A DNA stretch of 64,000 bases from Imbroritus primus (GTDB lineage Bacteria > Pseudomonadota > Gammaproteobacteria > Burkholderiales > Burkholderiaceae): assembly GCF_964332355.1 (NCBI RefSeq), contig NZ_OZ201293.1:2728001-2792000 (forward strand), given 5' to 3'. Each line of letters opens with the position of its first letter. The stretch's first letter is position 1. Of the stretch, positions 1-12,242 are shown piece after piece. Under the pieces are notes generated by a model. The model ran no database searches and was not told where the DNA came from. It saw only the letters and a program-made list of their open reading frames with translations. The translations under genes and the position numbers were made by a program.

Positions 1-74
1 CGTGCCCAGGGGCTGGCGGGCGCACCGAACTCGCGGGAAACATGTTCCAGCCGCAGCAGTGGAGCGTCAGCCAT
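1..74 (-). CDS. Peptide ABC transporter ATP-binding protein, DppF/OppF type (5' end only)
   Basis: Only the first 24 codons lie in the window; the gene runs off the left edge. The start ATG (74-72) overlaps the last 8 bases of the upstream DppD-like gene, the tight packing expected of the second ATPase in a dipeptide/oligopeptide importer operon. The visible residues begin MADAPLLRLEHVSREFGAP, which resembles the strand before Walker A in DppF/OppF proteins. Walker A itself lies outside the window. The identity is inferred mainly from operon position after B-C-D components. Confidence 0.7.
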   Translation of the reverse strand, partial: MADAPLLRLEHVSREFGAPASPWA

Positions 75-1062
75 CCACACCCCCTGCCTGCAACGGATGA
101 ATGCAGCGCCACATGCGTGCATCCGGACCACGCGTTTCCGGCGGCGGGACCTCGCACTGCGCAGTGGCATAGGCACAGCGCGGCTGGAACGCGCAGCCCG
201 GCGGCAACGCCGCCAACGATGGCGCGGCGCCGGGAATCGGCTGCAACGGACCACCGGCCGGGTTGGCGGGCGACGACGCAATCAGGCCTGCCGTGTAGGG
301 ATGTTGCGGTGCTGTCAGCACTTCGCCAACCGGGCCGCTTTCGATGATGCGTCCGGCGTACATGACGCAGACCCGGTCCGCGAGCCCGGCGACCACCGAC
401 AGGTCATGCGTGATCCACAACAGGGCGGTACCGGATTCGCGGCACAGTGCCTGGATCTCCGCCAGGATCTGGCCCTGGATGGACACATCGAGTGCCGTGG
501 TCGGCTCGTCGGCAATGATCACATCCGGTGCGTTCAGCAGGGCAATGGCAATCGCCACGCGTTGGCGCATGCCGCCCGACAATTGATGCGGATAGGCGCG
601 CAGCCTGGCTTCCGGCGAGGCGATGCCCATGCGCGCGAGCATGGCGCAGGCGCGCTCGCGCGCAGCGGCACGGCTGACCGAAGCATGAGCACGGATCGCC
701 TCGATCATCTGCGTGTCGATGCGCAATACCGGGTTCAGCGCCGTGGACGGATCCTGGAACACCATTGCAATCCGATTGCCGCGCAGGCTGCGCAGCGTTG
801 CCGCATCGGCGTGGCGCAGGTCCCATTGCTTGCCTGTGCGGTCGGTCAGCATGATTTCGCCGGCCGTCACGCGTGCCGGCGGATCAAGCAGGCCCATGAT
901 GGAGTTGGCCGTCATCGACTTGCCTGAACCGGATTCGCCGACCATGCCCAGGATCTCGCCGCGTGCGATGGTAAACGACACCTCGTTCACGAGGGTCACG
1001 GCCTCGTCATCCGCGACGCCGCGCGGCTGGTAGCGTGTGGTGAGGCGCGAGACGCTCAGCAT
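67..1062 (-). CDS. Dipeptide/oligopeptide ABC transporter ATP-binding protein (DppD/OppD type)
   Basis: This 331-residue cytoplasmic ATPase energises a peptide importer. Walker A is GESGSGKS at about residues 42-49. The signature is LSGGMRQR, Walker B is IIADEPTTALD, and the C-terminal tail carries the HPYTAGL segment and cysteine-containing region typical of the oligopeptide ATPase C-terminal domain. The ATG at 1062 shares one base with the TGA of the upstream permease (TGATG). An in-frame TTG three bases earlier is less likely. It is third in a four-gene minus-strand operon. Substrate (di-, oligopeptide or nickel) cannot be told from the ATPase. Confidence 0.92.
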   Translation of the reverse strand: MLSVSRLTTRYQPRGVADDEAVTLVNEVSFTIARGEILGMVGESGSGKSMTANSIMGLLDPPARVTAGEIMLTDRTGKQWDLRHADAATLRSLRGNRIAMVFQDPSTALNPVLRIDTQMIEAIRAHASVSRAAARERACAMLARMGIASPEARLRAYPHQLSGGMRQRVAIAIALLNAPDVIIADEPTTALDVSIQGQILAEIQALCRESGTALLWITHDLSVVAGLADRVCVMYAGRIIESGPVGEVLTAPQHPYTAGLIASSPANPAGGPLQPIPGAAPSLAALPPGCAFQPRCAYATAQCEVPPPETRGPDARMWRCIHPLQAGGVDG

Positions 1063-1970
1063 CAACGCACCTCCAGCCGCGGGTTGAGTATGTCGCGCAG
1101 GCGATCGGCCACGAGGTTGATCGACGTCATCGCTAGCAGTAGCGCGATGCCGGGGAACACGCTGATCCAGTACTGCCCGGAAAACAGGTACTGGAAGCCG
1201 TTAGAAATCAACAAGCCGAGCGAAGGCTGGGTCACCGGCACACCCAGGCCGAGGAATGACAATGTCGCCTCCAGGCCGATGGCCGACGCGGTCTGCAGCG
1301 CGGCCACGACGATCAGTGGCGGCAGGCAGTTCGGCAACAGGTGCACGAACATGATGCGCCAGGCCGGTAGGCCGAGCACCTGTGCGGCTTCCATATACTC
1401 CTTGCCACGCTCGACCAGCGCCGCGCTGCGCATGGTGCGCGCGTAATAGGCCCACTGCACCGCCACCAGCGCCAGCATGACGTTGCCCGCACCGCCGCCG
1501 ATGAGGACCAGCAGTATCAAGGCCAGCAGGATGGGCGGAAACGACAGCTGCATATCGGCCAGCCGCATAATCAGCGTATCGATCCAACCACCGGCATAGC
1601 CAGCCACAAGGCCCAGCAGTCCGCCAAGCGCGAGCGCGAGCAGCGTGCTGCCCAGGCCGATCAGCAAGCTCACGCGCAGGCCGTAGAGGATGGCCGCGAA
1701 CATGTCGCGGCCCTGCTCGTCCGTCCCGAGCAGGAATAGCTGGCCGCTTGCCCCGGTACTGCCTGGCGCCAGGCGGCCGTCCATCAGATCGAGTCCACCC
1801 AGGTCGTAGGGATGTTGCGTCGTGAACCAGGGGCCGATGATGGCCGCCAGTACGAGACCGAGCAGCAGCAGACCAGCCAGCAGCGCGGTGCGGCTCTCCG
1901 CCCAGCGGCGCCAGAATGCGCGCCGGGACGATACAGACGCAGCAGGCGTCGCCCCCGAGGCTAGGCTCAT
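1062..1970 (-). CDS. Peptide ABC transporter permease, DppC/OppC type
   Basis: A 302-residue inner-membrane permease. The N-terminus carries one transmembrane helix (about residues 28-48), followed by a periplasmic stretch and a core of about five helices. The EAA loop is visible as the region around EYMEAAQVLGLPAWRIMFVH. Length and the N-terminal extension before the first helix fit DppC/OppC. Its ATG overlaps the TGA of the upstream DppB-like permease by four bases (ATGA), so the two are probably translationally coupled. It should pair with the DppB-like subunit and the two ATPases that follow. Confidence 0.92.
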   Translation of the reverse strand: MSLASGATPAASVSSRRAFWRRWAESRTALLAGLLLLGLVLAAIIGPWFTTQHPYDLGGLDLMDGRLAPGSTGASGQLFLLGTDEQGRDMFAAILYGLRVSLLIGLGSTLLALALGGLLGLVAGYAGGWIDTLIMRLADMQLSFPPILLALILLVLIGGGAGNVMLALVAVQWAYYARTMRSAALVERGKEYMEAAQVLGLPAWRIMFVHLLPNCLPPLIVVAALQTASAIGLEATLSFLGLGVPVTQPSLGLLISNGFQYLFSGQYWISVFPGIALLLAMTSINLVADRLRDILNPRLEVR

Positions 1971-2941
1971 GACCGTGCTCCCCGCCCGACACGCGGATCA
2001 AGCACACCATACAGCAGGTCGACCACCAGATTCAGCAGCACGAACAAAGTCACCGTGACCAGCAGGTACGCCACGATCACAGGGCGGTCGAGCATCTGGA
2101 TCGAATCGATGATGAGCTTACCCATCCCCGGCCAGGCAAAGATCGTTTCCGTGACGATGGCGAATGCAATGATCGAACCGAACTGCAGCGCCGTGACGGT
2201 GACGACGGGGATCAGGATGTTCTTGAGCACATGCACCCCGATGATGCGGCCTTCGCTCAGGCCCTTGGCGCGGGCGTAGCGCACGTACTCCTGCTGCATC
2301 GCCTCGCGCGCGCCGCTACGCGTGAGGCGTACGATCATGGCGATGTTCAGCAGAGCGAGCGTCAGGCCCGGCAACAGCAGATGGCGGAAGCCATCGATGG
2401 TCCAGAAGCTGAATGGCAGGCCCAGCCACGTCACGACTTCGCCCCGCCCGCTCGACGGCAGCCAGCCGAGCTGGACCGAACACAGCATAATGAGCATCAG
2501 GCCCACCCAAAAGGTCGGCATTGAAAACCCGATGACCGACATGCCCATGATGATCCGGTCGGCCCAGCCATCCGGCCGGAGCCCTGCCCACAAGCCGAGC
2601 GGAATGCCAAGCACCACGGCCAGCACGATGGCGAAACCTGCGAGCTCAAGCGTTGCCGGCATGCGCGCCAGGATCAGGCCGATCGCCGAGGTACCATGAA
2701 CAAACGATGTACCAAGATCGCCCTGCAGCGCACGTCCGAGGAACAGAAGGTATTGCCGCCACAGCGGCTGGTCGAGTCCCAGCGCAGCAATGGTGCGCTG
2801 GATGTCCTGCTGGTCCGCCTGCGGCCCGATCAGGATATCGACCGGATTGCCAATGGCATAGACGCCGGCGAACACCAGCAGCGACATCACGAGCAGGATC
2901 AGGAGGCTTTGGCCGATTCGGCGGACGATATAGGCGCCCAT
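1967..2941 (-). CDS. Peptide ABC transporter permease, DppB/OppB type
   Basis: A 324-residue inner-membrane permease that opens the operon. The N-terminal helix starts at residue 9 (RRIGQSLLILLVMSLLVF), and the periplasmic segment with LGLDQPLWRQY and GDLGTSF is characteristic of DppB/OppB. The EAA loop is near EYVRYARAKGLSEGRIIGVH. No periplasmic peptide-binding protein precedes it, although dpp/opp operons often start with one; it may lie beyond the left edge or elsewhere. The gene is divergent from an M20 amidohydrolase 202 bp away, which suggests linked import and hydrolysis of an N-acyl amino acid or peptide (inference). Confidence 0.92.
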   Translation of the reverse strand: MGAYIVRRIGQSLLILLVMSLLVFAGVYAIGNPVDILIGPQADQQDIQRTIAALGLDQPLWRQYLLFLGRALQGDLGTSFVHGTSAIGLILARMPATLELAGFAIVLAVVLGIPLGLWAGLRPDGWADRIIMGMSVIGFSMPTFWVGLMLIMLCSVQLGWLPSSGRGEVVTWLGLPFSFWTIDGFRHLLLPGLTLALLNIAMIVRLTRSGAREAMQQEYVRYARAKGLSEGRIIGVHVLKNILIPVVTVTALQFGSIIAFAIVTETIFAWPGMGKLIIDSIQMLDRPVIVAYLLVTVTLFVLLNLVVDLLYGVLDPRVGRGARS

Positions 2942-3143
2942 GGCAAGGGGTGAGGTTCCGTGAATGGCATGATTGTAATGCGTCCGCCATATTGGCGGTC
3001 ATCGCCGTGCCGAGGACTGCAGCGCAGCTACCGGTTGCGCCTTGCACGGCACCCACGCGGCCGCGGAAGGTTGCAACTGGTCGCGTTCACCGTATCATGT
3101 GGCTTTAGGCTTCCTGGTCTTTCAGGCCATCACGACCCCGATC

Positions 3144-4337
3144 ATGACCCGCATCACCGATATCGAACGCACCCGCTCGGAGTTCGAAGCGATCCGGCGT
3201 GACATCCATGCGCACCCGGAACTCCGCTACGAAGAGCATCGTACGGCGGATCTCGTGGCCGCCAAACTGGAGCAATGGGGCATTCCCGTCACGCGCGGGC
3301 TCGGCAGGACCGGGGTGGTGGGCACCATCACCGCAGGCTCCAGCAAGCGTGCCATCGGCCTGCGTGCCGACATGGACGCACTGCCGCTGCAGGAACAGAA
3401 CACCTTCGCACACCGCTCCGTGCATGACGGCAAGATGCACGCGTGCGGGCATGACGGACACACCGCCATGCTCTTGTCCGCCGCCCACCATCTGGCGCAG
3501 ACACGGAACTTCGACGGCACCGTCCATGTTATTTTCCAGCCCGCGGAAGAAGGCGGTGGCGGAGCCCGCGAGATGATCGCCGACGGCCTGTTCAAGCAGT
3601 TTCCCTGCGATGCGGTATTCGGCATGCACAACTGGCCCGGACTGCGAGTTGGCGCTTTCGGCGTCCGCAAGGGCCCGATCATGGCCTCGAGCAATGAGTT
3701 CTGCATCACCGTGCATGGCAAGGGCTGCCATGCCGGCCTGCCGCACTACGGCAATGATCCGCTGTTTACGGCGACGCAGATCATCTCGGCCCTGCAAAGC
3801 ATCGTCACACGCAACAAGCGGCCGATCGACAATGCCGTGCTGTCCATCACGCAGTTCCATGGCGGCGATGCCACCAATATCGTGCCGGACAGCGTATGGT
3901 TCGGTGGCACCGTGCGGACGTTCACGCTCGATGTACTGGATCTGTTCGAGACGCGCATGGAACAGATCGCCCGTTCGGTCGCGGCGGCGTTCGACTGCAC
4001 TATTACGTTCGAATTCCAGCGGAACTATCCGCCCACCATCAACTCCGCTGCCGAAGCCGAGTTTGCCGCCGGGGTCATGCACGAGCTCGTTGGCGAAGAC
4101 AATACGCTGAGCGATGTCGAGCCGTCGATGGGGGCCGAGGACTTTGCCTTCATGCTGCTGGAAAAGCCAGGCTGCTATGTCTTCATCGGCAACGGCGAAG
4201 GCGAGCACCGCGATGCGGGGCACGGCCTCGGCCCTTGCGTCCTGCATAACCCGAGCTATGACTTCAACGACGAGATCCTGACGCTCGGCGCGTCGTACTG
4301 GGTGCGGCTTGCGGAGAAGTGGCTGGCACAGCCCTGA
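3144..4337 (+). CDS. M20 family amidohydrolase (hippurate hydrolase / N-acyl-amino-acid hydrolase type)
   Basis: A 397-residue cytoplasmic zinc or manganese hydrolase of the M20D aminoacylase/hippuricase group. Metal ligands are visible as C101-G-H103-D-G-H106, the acid pair E135-E136 in PAEEGGGG, and H in GMHNWPG. The lid or dimerisation domain follows, with the C-terminal MGAEDFAF and HNPSYDFND motifs. I chose the ATG at 3144 because the domain begins directly after it (ERTRSEFEAIRRDIHAHPEL). An in-frame TTG at 3042 would add 34 residues unlike the family. It is divergent from the peptide transporter operon, so it may process what that system imports. Confidence 0.9.
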   Translation: MTRITDIERTRSEFEAIRRDIHAHPELRYEEHRTADLVAAKLEQWGIPVTRGLGRTGVVGTITAGSSKRAIGLRADMDALPLQEQNTFAHRSVHDGKMHACGHDGHTAMLLSAAHHLAQTRNFDGTVHVIFQPAEEGGGGAREMIADGLFKQFPCDAVFGMHNWPGLRVGAFGVRKGPIMASSNEFCITVHGKGCHAGLPHYGNDPLFTATQIISALQSIVTRNKRPIDNAVLSITQFHGGDATNIVPDSVWFGGTVRTFTLDVLDLFETRMEQIARSVAAAFDCTITFEFQRNYPPTINSAAEAEFAAGVMHELVGEDNTLSDVEPSMGAEDFAFMLLEKPGCYVFIGNGEGEHRDAGHGLGPCVLHNPSYDFNDEILTLGASYWVRLAEKWLAQP

Positions 4338-4385
4338 TGATGCCGGCCTCGATGGCCTTGGCCATCTCACCTGGATCGTGCGCCG

Positions 4386-5159
4386 TCAGTCGAGCACGAT
4401 ATCGCCATACCATGCGCGCACGTGCGATTTCGTATTGTCGGTATCCGTCATGACGCCCAGGGCCAGGACGGGACCAGGATCGGTGCCGAACGCCTTGCGA
4501 TAATCCGCCTGCAGGTCGCGCTCGTGGGCGCGCCACCTACCGATCTCACCCTTGCCACTGTCGACGACAATCATGCGGACCCGGTCCGTGTGCGGATTGG
4601 CCACCACAGACCCCACCGGCCGCCGTGCTCCCCAAATGTACATCAGGGTCGCGTAGGGCATTTCCCTGCCGGTCGTCACGCGCGCCATCTCGAACATCAA
4701 TTGATCCTTGAGCGGCAACGTCGCAATGTCCCCGCCGAATGCCACGAAGATGCGCAGCGGCGAGTCTTCCCGCTGGCGCGAACTGTTTTCGGCCGCCTCG
4801 ATCCAGTTGTCCGTTTTCCACTCCCAACGCAAATGCCGGCGTTTGCCCGGAACCAAAGGCACATACAGCCCGGATGCCGAGCTCGCCGCATCCGCACGCA
4901 AGGCGATCCGCGTGCCTTCCTGCGCCAACTGATACTCCGTCGCAACCTTCTGGCGATTCAGAATCCAGGGCTTCCAGCCTTGCGGCAATATTCCGGTGGA
5001 TTGCCCCGAGAATGGCGGCACGTGGGTAGCGAGTTGATTGGCCTGTGCTACCGGCTCATGCTGCGCACGAGGTGCCGCGCGCTCCAGGGGCGCACACGCC
5101 CCAAGCAGCGCAGCCGCCGCACAGCCCAGGAAAATCAACTGACAAGACGAAATACGCAT
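4386..5159 (-). CDS. DUF3047 domain lipoprotein
   Basis: A predicted 257-residue envelope lipoprotein. The N-terminus is a short charged segment, a hydrophobic stretch and a lipobox LLGAC, giving a lipidated cysteine at about residue 22. The rest matches the DUF3047 pattern as I recall it: a WKPW start, the LRWEWKTD strand, the DSPLRIFVAFGGD strand, YIWGARRPVGSVV and a C-terminal KSHVRAWYGDIVL. The function of the family is not established. The ATG at 5159 gives a compact signal peptide; an in-frame GTG at 5171 is possible. It converges with the M20 hydrolase across only 48 bp. Confidence 0.78.
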   Translation of the reverse strand: MRISSCQLIFLGCAAAALLGACAPLERAAPRAQHEPVAQANQLATHVPPFSGQSTGILPQGWKPWILNRQKVATEYQLAQEGTRIALRADAASSASGLYVPLVPGKRRHLRWEWKTDNWIEAAENSSRQREDSPLRIFVAFGGDIATLPLKDQLMFEMARVTTGREMPYATLMYIWGARRPVGSVVANPHTDRVRMIVVDSGKGEIGRWRAHERDLQADYRKAFGTDPGPVLALGVMTDTDNTKSHVRAWYGDIVLD

Positions 5160-5601
5160 CCCGATGTCCACAGCATGGATGAGTCTGGTAAGACGACCAC
5201 GTTAGCAAAGTGTTCCCGGTTTGGAAACACCTGAGTCGGCATTCGTGGCCACCCACGTTCATGTGCCCGGAAAGTCTCCAAGGTATCCATCAACGCCGCC
5301 TATTCAATATTCAAAAGGCTCCGGAACACGGCCTCTCCTTGCCGCCCGAGCGCCAGACACGGGGAGAGTGCCTGGACATAAACGCAAGCAATCCAGCTGA
5401 TGACTGAACCAGCATTCATGTGGATGCTGCTGGAATGTTCCGGGAAGGCAGGCGAGAGGGCAATGCAACCGGATCAAGGATGTGAGCACTGGCCGGAGTG
5501 AATCGCTGCAGAAGGGGGACGAATGAAGGGTTAGGTGGAATGGAGCCTGGAAGCCGATATTGCGCGGGCGGGCGCTATGGTGATTCTGTCGCTGTAAAAG
5601 C
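5160..5601. other. Intergenic region, no gene seen
   Basis: About 440 bp between the DUF3047 start and the rRNA terminator. I see no ORF with a plausible ribosome-binding site, no tRNA and no repeat. It must hold the promoter of the DUF3047 gene (transcribed leftwards), but I could not identify convincing boxes. Confidence 0.5.
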
Positions 5602-5635
5602 AAAACCCCCACAAGCGTGAGCTTGCGGGGGTTTT
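5602..5635 (-). terminator. Rho-independent terminator of the rRNA operon
   Basis: On the minus strand AAAACCCCC and GGGGGTTTT flank a GCAAGC/GCTTG extension with a TCAC loop, giving a stem of about 15 bp that ends in TTTT. It lies 8 bp past the 5S gene. The A-tract on the other side means it can also act on the plus strand. Confidence 0.9.
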
Positions 5636-5643
5636 AAAGGAGA

Positions 5644-5758
5644 GCCTGGCGATTACCTACTTTCACACGGGAATCCGCACTATCATCGGCGTGGAGTCGT
5701 TTCACGGTCCTGTTCGGGATGGGAAGGGGTGGTACCAACTCGCTATGATCACCAGGCA
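5644..5758 (-). rRNA. rrf: 5S ribosomal RNA
   Basis: About 115 nt. The minus strand starts TGCCTGGTGATCATAGCG and ends GTAATCGCCAGGCT, so the ends pair as helix I. The internal CCCATCCCGAACAGGACCGT is the conserved loop-B/C region. It is the last structural gene of the operon, between 23S and the terminator. Ends are accurate to a few bases. Confidence 0.95.
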
Positions 5759-5871
5759 TGACTTGTTGTTTCGCTGCAGAGGTCAACGAAACCAATCGGG
5801 GATGTAGTCGTGCAGCGTTGCTGCACGTGGAATGGGTTGTAACTGAATCAGGCACAAGCTGGTTTCAACCT

Positions 5872-5887
5872 GCGAAACATACTTGTT

Positions 5888-5892
<5 letters not shown>
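5872..5892 (-). other. 3' arm of the 23S precursor processing stem
   Basis: Plus-strand GCGAAACATACTTGTTATAGG is the near-perfect reverse complement of 8769-8790 (CCTATAACGAGTATGTCTCG). The two arms bracket the mature 23S, as expected for the RNase III-cleaved stem of pre-23S rRNA. The left arm reaches the predicted 3' end of 23S. Confidence 0.75.
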
Positions 5893-8770
<2,878 letters not shown>

Positions 8771-8940
8771 CTATAACGAGTATGTCTCGAAAGACTTTGC
8801 TCATTACAGGTTGAGTTTTAGCGTTGTGCCGTATTCCAAGTCATCTTTCGATCACTTAAATACTTTTGATACAATCACAACCCGATATCGCGTTTGTATG
8901 TGCGCCTCATCAACGCACCGCGATATCTTTACTACATCCC

Positions 8941-8957
8941 TAATTGTTAAAGAACAG
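8941..8957 (-). promoter_or_regulatory. boxA antitermination site, 23S leader
   Basis: The minus strand reads TGTTCTTTAACAATTAG, the classic NusB/NusE boxA core (GCTCTTTAACAA-like), in the spacer between tRNA-Ala and 23S. It keeps polymerase in the rRNA antitermination mode. Confidence 0.75.
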
Positions 8958-8990
8958 CCGAGTTTGCTTTTTCAAGCGCTCGTCTTGGCT

Positions 8991-9031
8991 ATGCCAAACG
9001 CAAGCACACTCGCATGTGCTTGCGTTTAGCA
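8991..9031. repeat. Perfect 13-bp inverted repeat in the tRNA-Ala/23S spacer
   Basis: AAACGCAAGCACA (8996-9008) and TGTGCTTGCGTTT (9015-9027) are exact inverted repeats around the 6-nt loop CTCGCA. After one mismatch the stem continues ATGC/GCAT out to 8991 and 9031. There is no T-tract, so it is not an intrinsic terminator. It forms a very stable hairpin between the tRNA and boxA. Confidence 0.85.
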
Positions 9032-9048
9032 TTCCAATTCCAAAGGTG

Positions 9049-9124
9049 TGGTGGAGGATGACGGGATCGAACCGACGACCCCCTGCTTGCAAAGCAGGTG
9101 CTCTCCCAGCTGAGCTAATCCCCC
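9049..9124 (-). tRNA. tRNA-Ala (anticodon TGC)
   Basis: 76 nt with an encoded CCA end. The acceptor stem GGGGGAT pairs with ATCCTCC. The D arm is AGCTCAGCTGGGAGAGC, the anticodon loop is TTTGCAA, and the T arm carries GGTTCGATCC. It is in the standard 16S-Ile-Ala-23S spacer position. Confidence 0.97.
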
Positions 9125-9173
9125 ATCTGTGAAGCTCGGATCCTTGCGAACCCATCCTGCAACACGCCTTGAA

Positions 9174-9250
9174 TGGTGGGTCTGGTAGGACTTGAACCTA
9201 CGACCCCCGCCTTATCAAGACGGTGCTCTAACCACCTGAGCTACAGACCC
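9174..9250 (-). tRNA. tRNA-Ile (anticodon GAT)
   Basis: 77 nt with an encoded CCA end. The acceptor stem GGGTCTG pairs with CAGACCC. The anticodon loop is TTGATAA and the T arm is GTAGGTTCAAGTCCTAC. It is the first tRNA after 16S in the operon. Confidence 0.97.
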
Positions 9251-9265
9251 TTGGCTGTAACATCA

Positions 9266-9288
9266 AACAAACCGATAAGTGTGGACGC
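9266..9288 (-). other. 3' arm of the 16S precursor processing stem
   Basis: Plus-strand AACAAACCGATAAGTGTGG, continuing ACGC, is the reverse complement (a few mismatches) of 10983-11009. The two arms bracket 16S, matching the RNase III stem of pre-16S rRNA. Confidence 0.75.
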
Positions 9289-9310
9289 CTGCTTTTGAAT
9301 GCACGCTTTG

Positions 9311-10844
<1,534 letters not shown>

Positions 10845-11003
10845 AAATCCAAGTTTTCGCTCTTACTCGAGCGGTCGCTCTCATCAGAATCTGACGATAG
10901 ATGTTTCCATCTACCTCATACTTCTGTGTGAGCACTTCATATTACTTTAGCTAGAGGCCGAAACCTCCGCATCCGCAACCAAGCGCCCACACTTATCGGC
11001 TGT

Positions 11004-11020
11004 TTGTTTGTTAAAGATCT
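11004..11020 (-). promoter_or_regulatory. boxA antitermination site, 16S leader
   Basis: The minus strand reads GATCTTTAACAAACA in the leader between the rRNA promoter and the 16S processing stem. This is the NusB/NusE boxA core and matches the second copy before 23S. Confidence 0.75.
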
Positions 11021-11109
11021 TCAGTCACTGAACTTTGTCCAACTGACTTTGTACTGCTCACCTCTTACTGCTTCGTTCTGCGCTGCGTTCGTTGCAGCAG
11101 AGAAACGAG

Positions 11110-11138
11110 ATTATGAAGAGCTTTTACCTCTTCGTCAA
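11110..11138 (-). promoter_or_regulatory. rRNA operon promoter
   Basis: On the minus strand TTGACG (11138-11133), a 17-bp spacer and CATAAT (11115-11110). Upstream lies an A-rich stretch (GATAAAAAAGATTTCAGAAA) that looks like an UP element. The inferred start near 11103 leaves a leader of about 260 nt holding boxA and the 16S processing arm. Confidence 0.75.
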
Positions 11139-11431
11139 CTACTTTCTGAAATCTTTTTTATCCAGACCCCAGCGCAGTCAACTCGCAGCACTCATCCAAA
11201 TTCCCCGGAGAGCACCACCCAGCAAGCTTCGGCAGATTTCTCATCCACCCCACTCACCGTCACCACCCAAACCCCGTCGCCGCTTGTGCCGCGTCGCTGT
11301 CTGGTAGCGAGGGCCGAATCTTAGGCAACTTTCGATGGCTTGGCAAGCCTATTTGCGAAAGATTTTTGAGTTCCCTATCAAATCAATCACTTAGCAATAT
11401 TCGACTTGCAGCACTGCGCAAACGAGCATGC

Positions 11432-12208
11432 CTAGCGGTGTCGAAAATCCGGTGGCCGCTTCTCGACGAACGCCTGCATGCCCTCTTTCTGGTCGTCCGT
11501 TGCAAAGGTGGCATGGAACAGCCTGCGCTCGAGGTGCACGCCTTCGGCCAGCGTACTTTCGTAGGCAGCGTTGACGGATTCCTTGATCATCATGACGATC
11601 GGCAGGGAGTAGCCAGCCACCGTGGCAGCGGTCCGCAAGGCTTCATCGCGCAACCCGGCGAGCGGCACGATCCGCGATACCAGGCCGGCACGCTCGGCTT
11701 CATCGGCGTCCATCATGCGCCCGGTGAGACAGAGCTCCATCGCCTTGGCCTTGGCAACTGCGCGCGGGAGCCGCTGCGTGCCGCCCGCACCCGGCATGGT
11801 GCCGAGCTTGACCTCGGGCTGGCCGAAGCGCGCATTGTCCGCCGCCAGGATGATGTCGCACATCATGGCGAGTTCGCAGCCGCCACCCAAGGCGTAGCCG
11901 GCGACAGCCGCGATCACGGGCTTGCGCACGCGACGCAGGGTTTCCCAGTTGCGCGTGACATAGTCGCCCTTGTAAACGTCCATATAGGAGTAGCCCGCCA
12001 TCATGCCGATATCGGCGCCAGCAGCGAAGGCCTTGTCGCTGCCGGTGATGACGATGCAACCGATCGCTTCGTCGGCGTCGAAACGCAACAGGGCGTCGCC
12101 AAGTTCGTCCATCAGCGCGTCATTCAAGGCATTGAGCGCCTTGGGACGATGGAGCGTGATCACGGCGACGCGCTCGACCGTTTCCACCAAGATGTTCTCG
12201 TACGACAT
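11432..12208 (-). CDS. Enoyl-CoA hydratase/isomerase family protein (crotonase)
   Basis: A 258-residue crotonase-fold enzyme, which probably hydrates trans-2-enoyl-CoA in fatty-acid or aromatic-acid beta-oxidation. The oxyanion-hole segments are AFAAGADIGMM (about residues 60-70) and LGGGCELAM. EVKLGTMPGAGGTQRL contains the two conserved catalytic glutamates. Length equals the mitochondrial-type hydratase. The start ATG at 12208 lies 34 bp after the mltA stop on the same strand, so the two may be co-transcribed, although mltA is functionally unrelated. Exact substrate is not deducible. Confidence 0.9.
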   Translation of the reverse strand: MSYENILVETVERVAVITLHRPKALNALNDALMDELGDALLRFDADEAIGCIVITGSDKAFAAGADIGMMAGYSYMDVYKGDYVTRNWETLRRVRKPVIAAVAGYALGGGCELAMMCDIILAADNARFGQPEVKLGTMPGAGGTQRLPRAVAKAKAMELCLTGRMMDADEAERAGLVSRIVPLAGLRDEALRTAATVAGYSLPIVMMIKESVNAAYESTLAEGVHLERRLFHATFATDDQKEGMQAFVEKRPPDFRHR

Positions 12209-12242
12209 GGCGAGTCCTCGCAGTCCGTTCGTGGTTGAAAGG

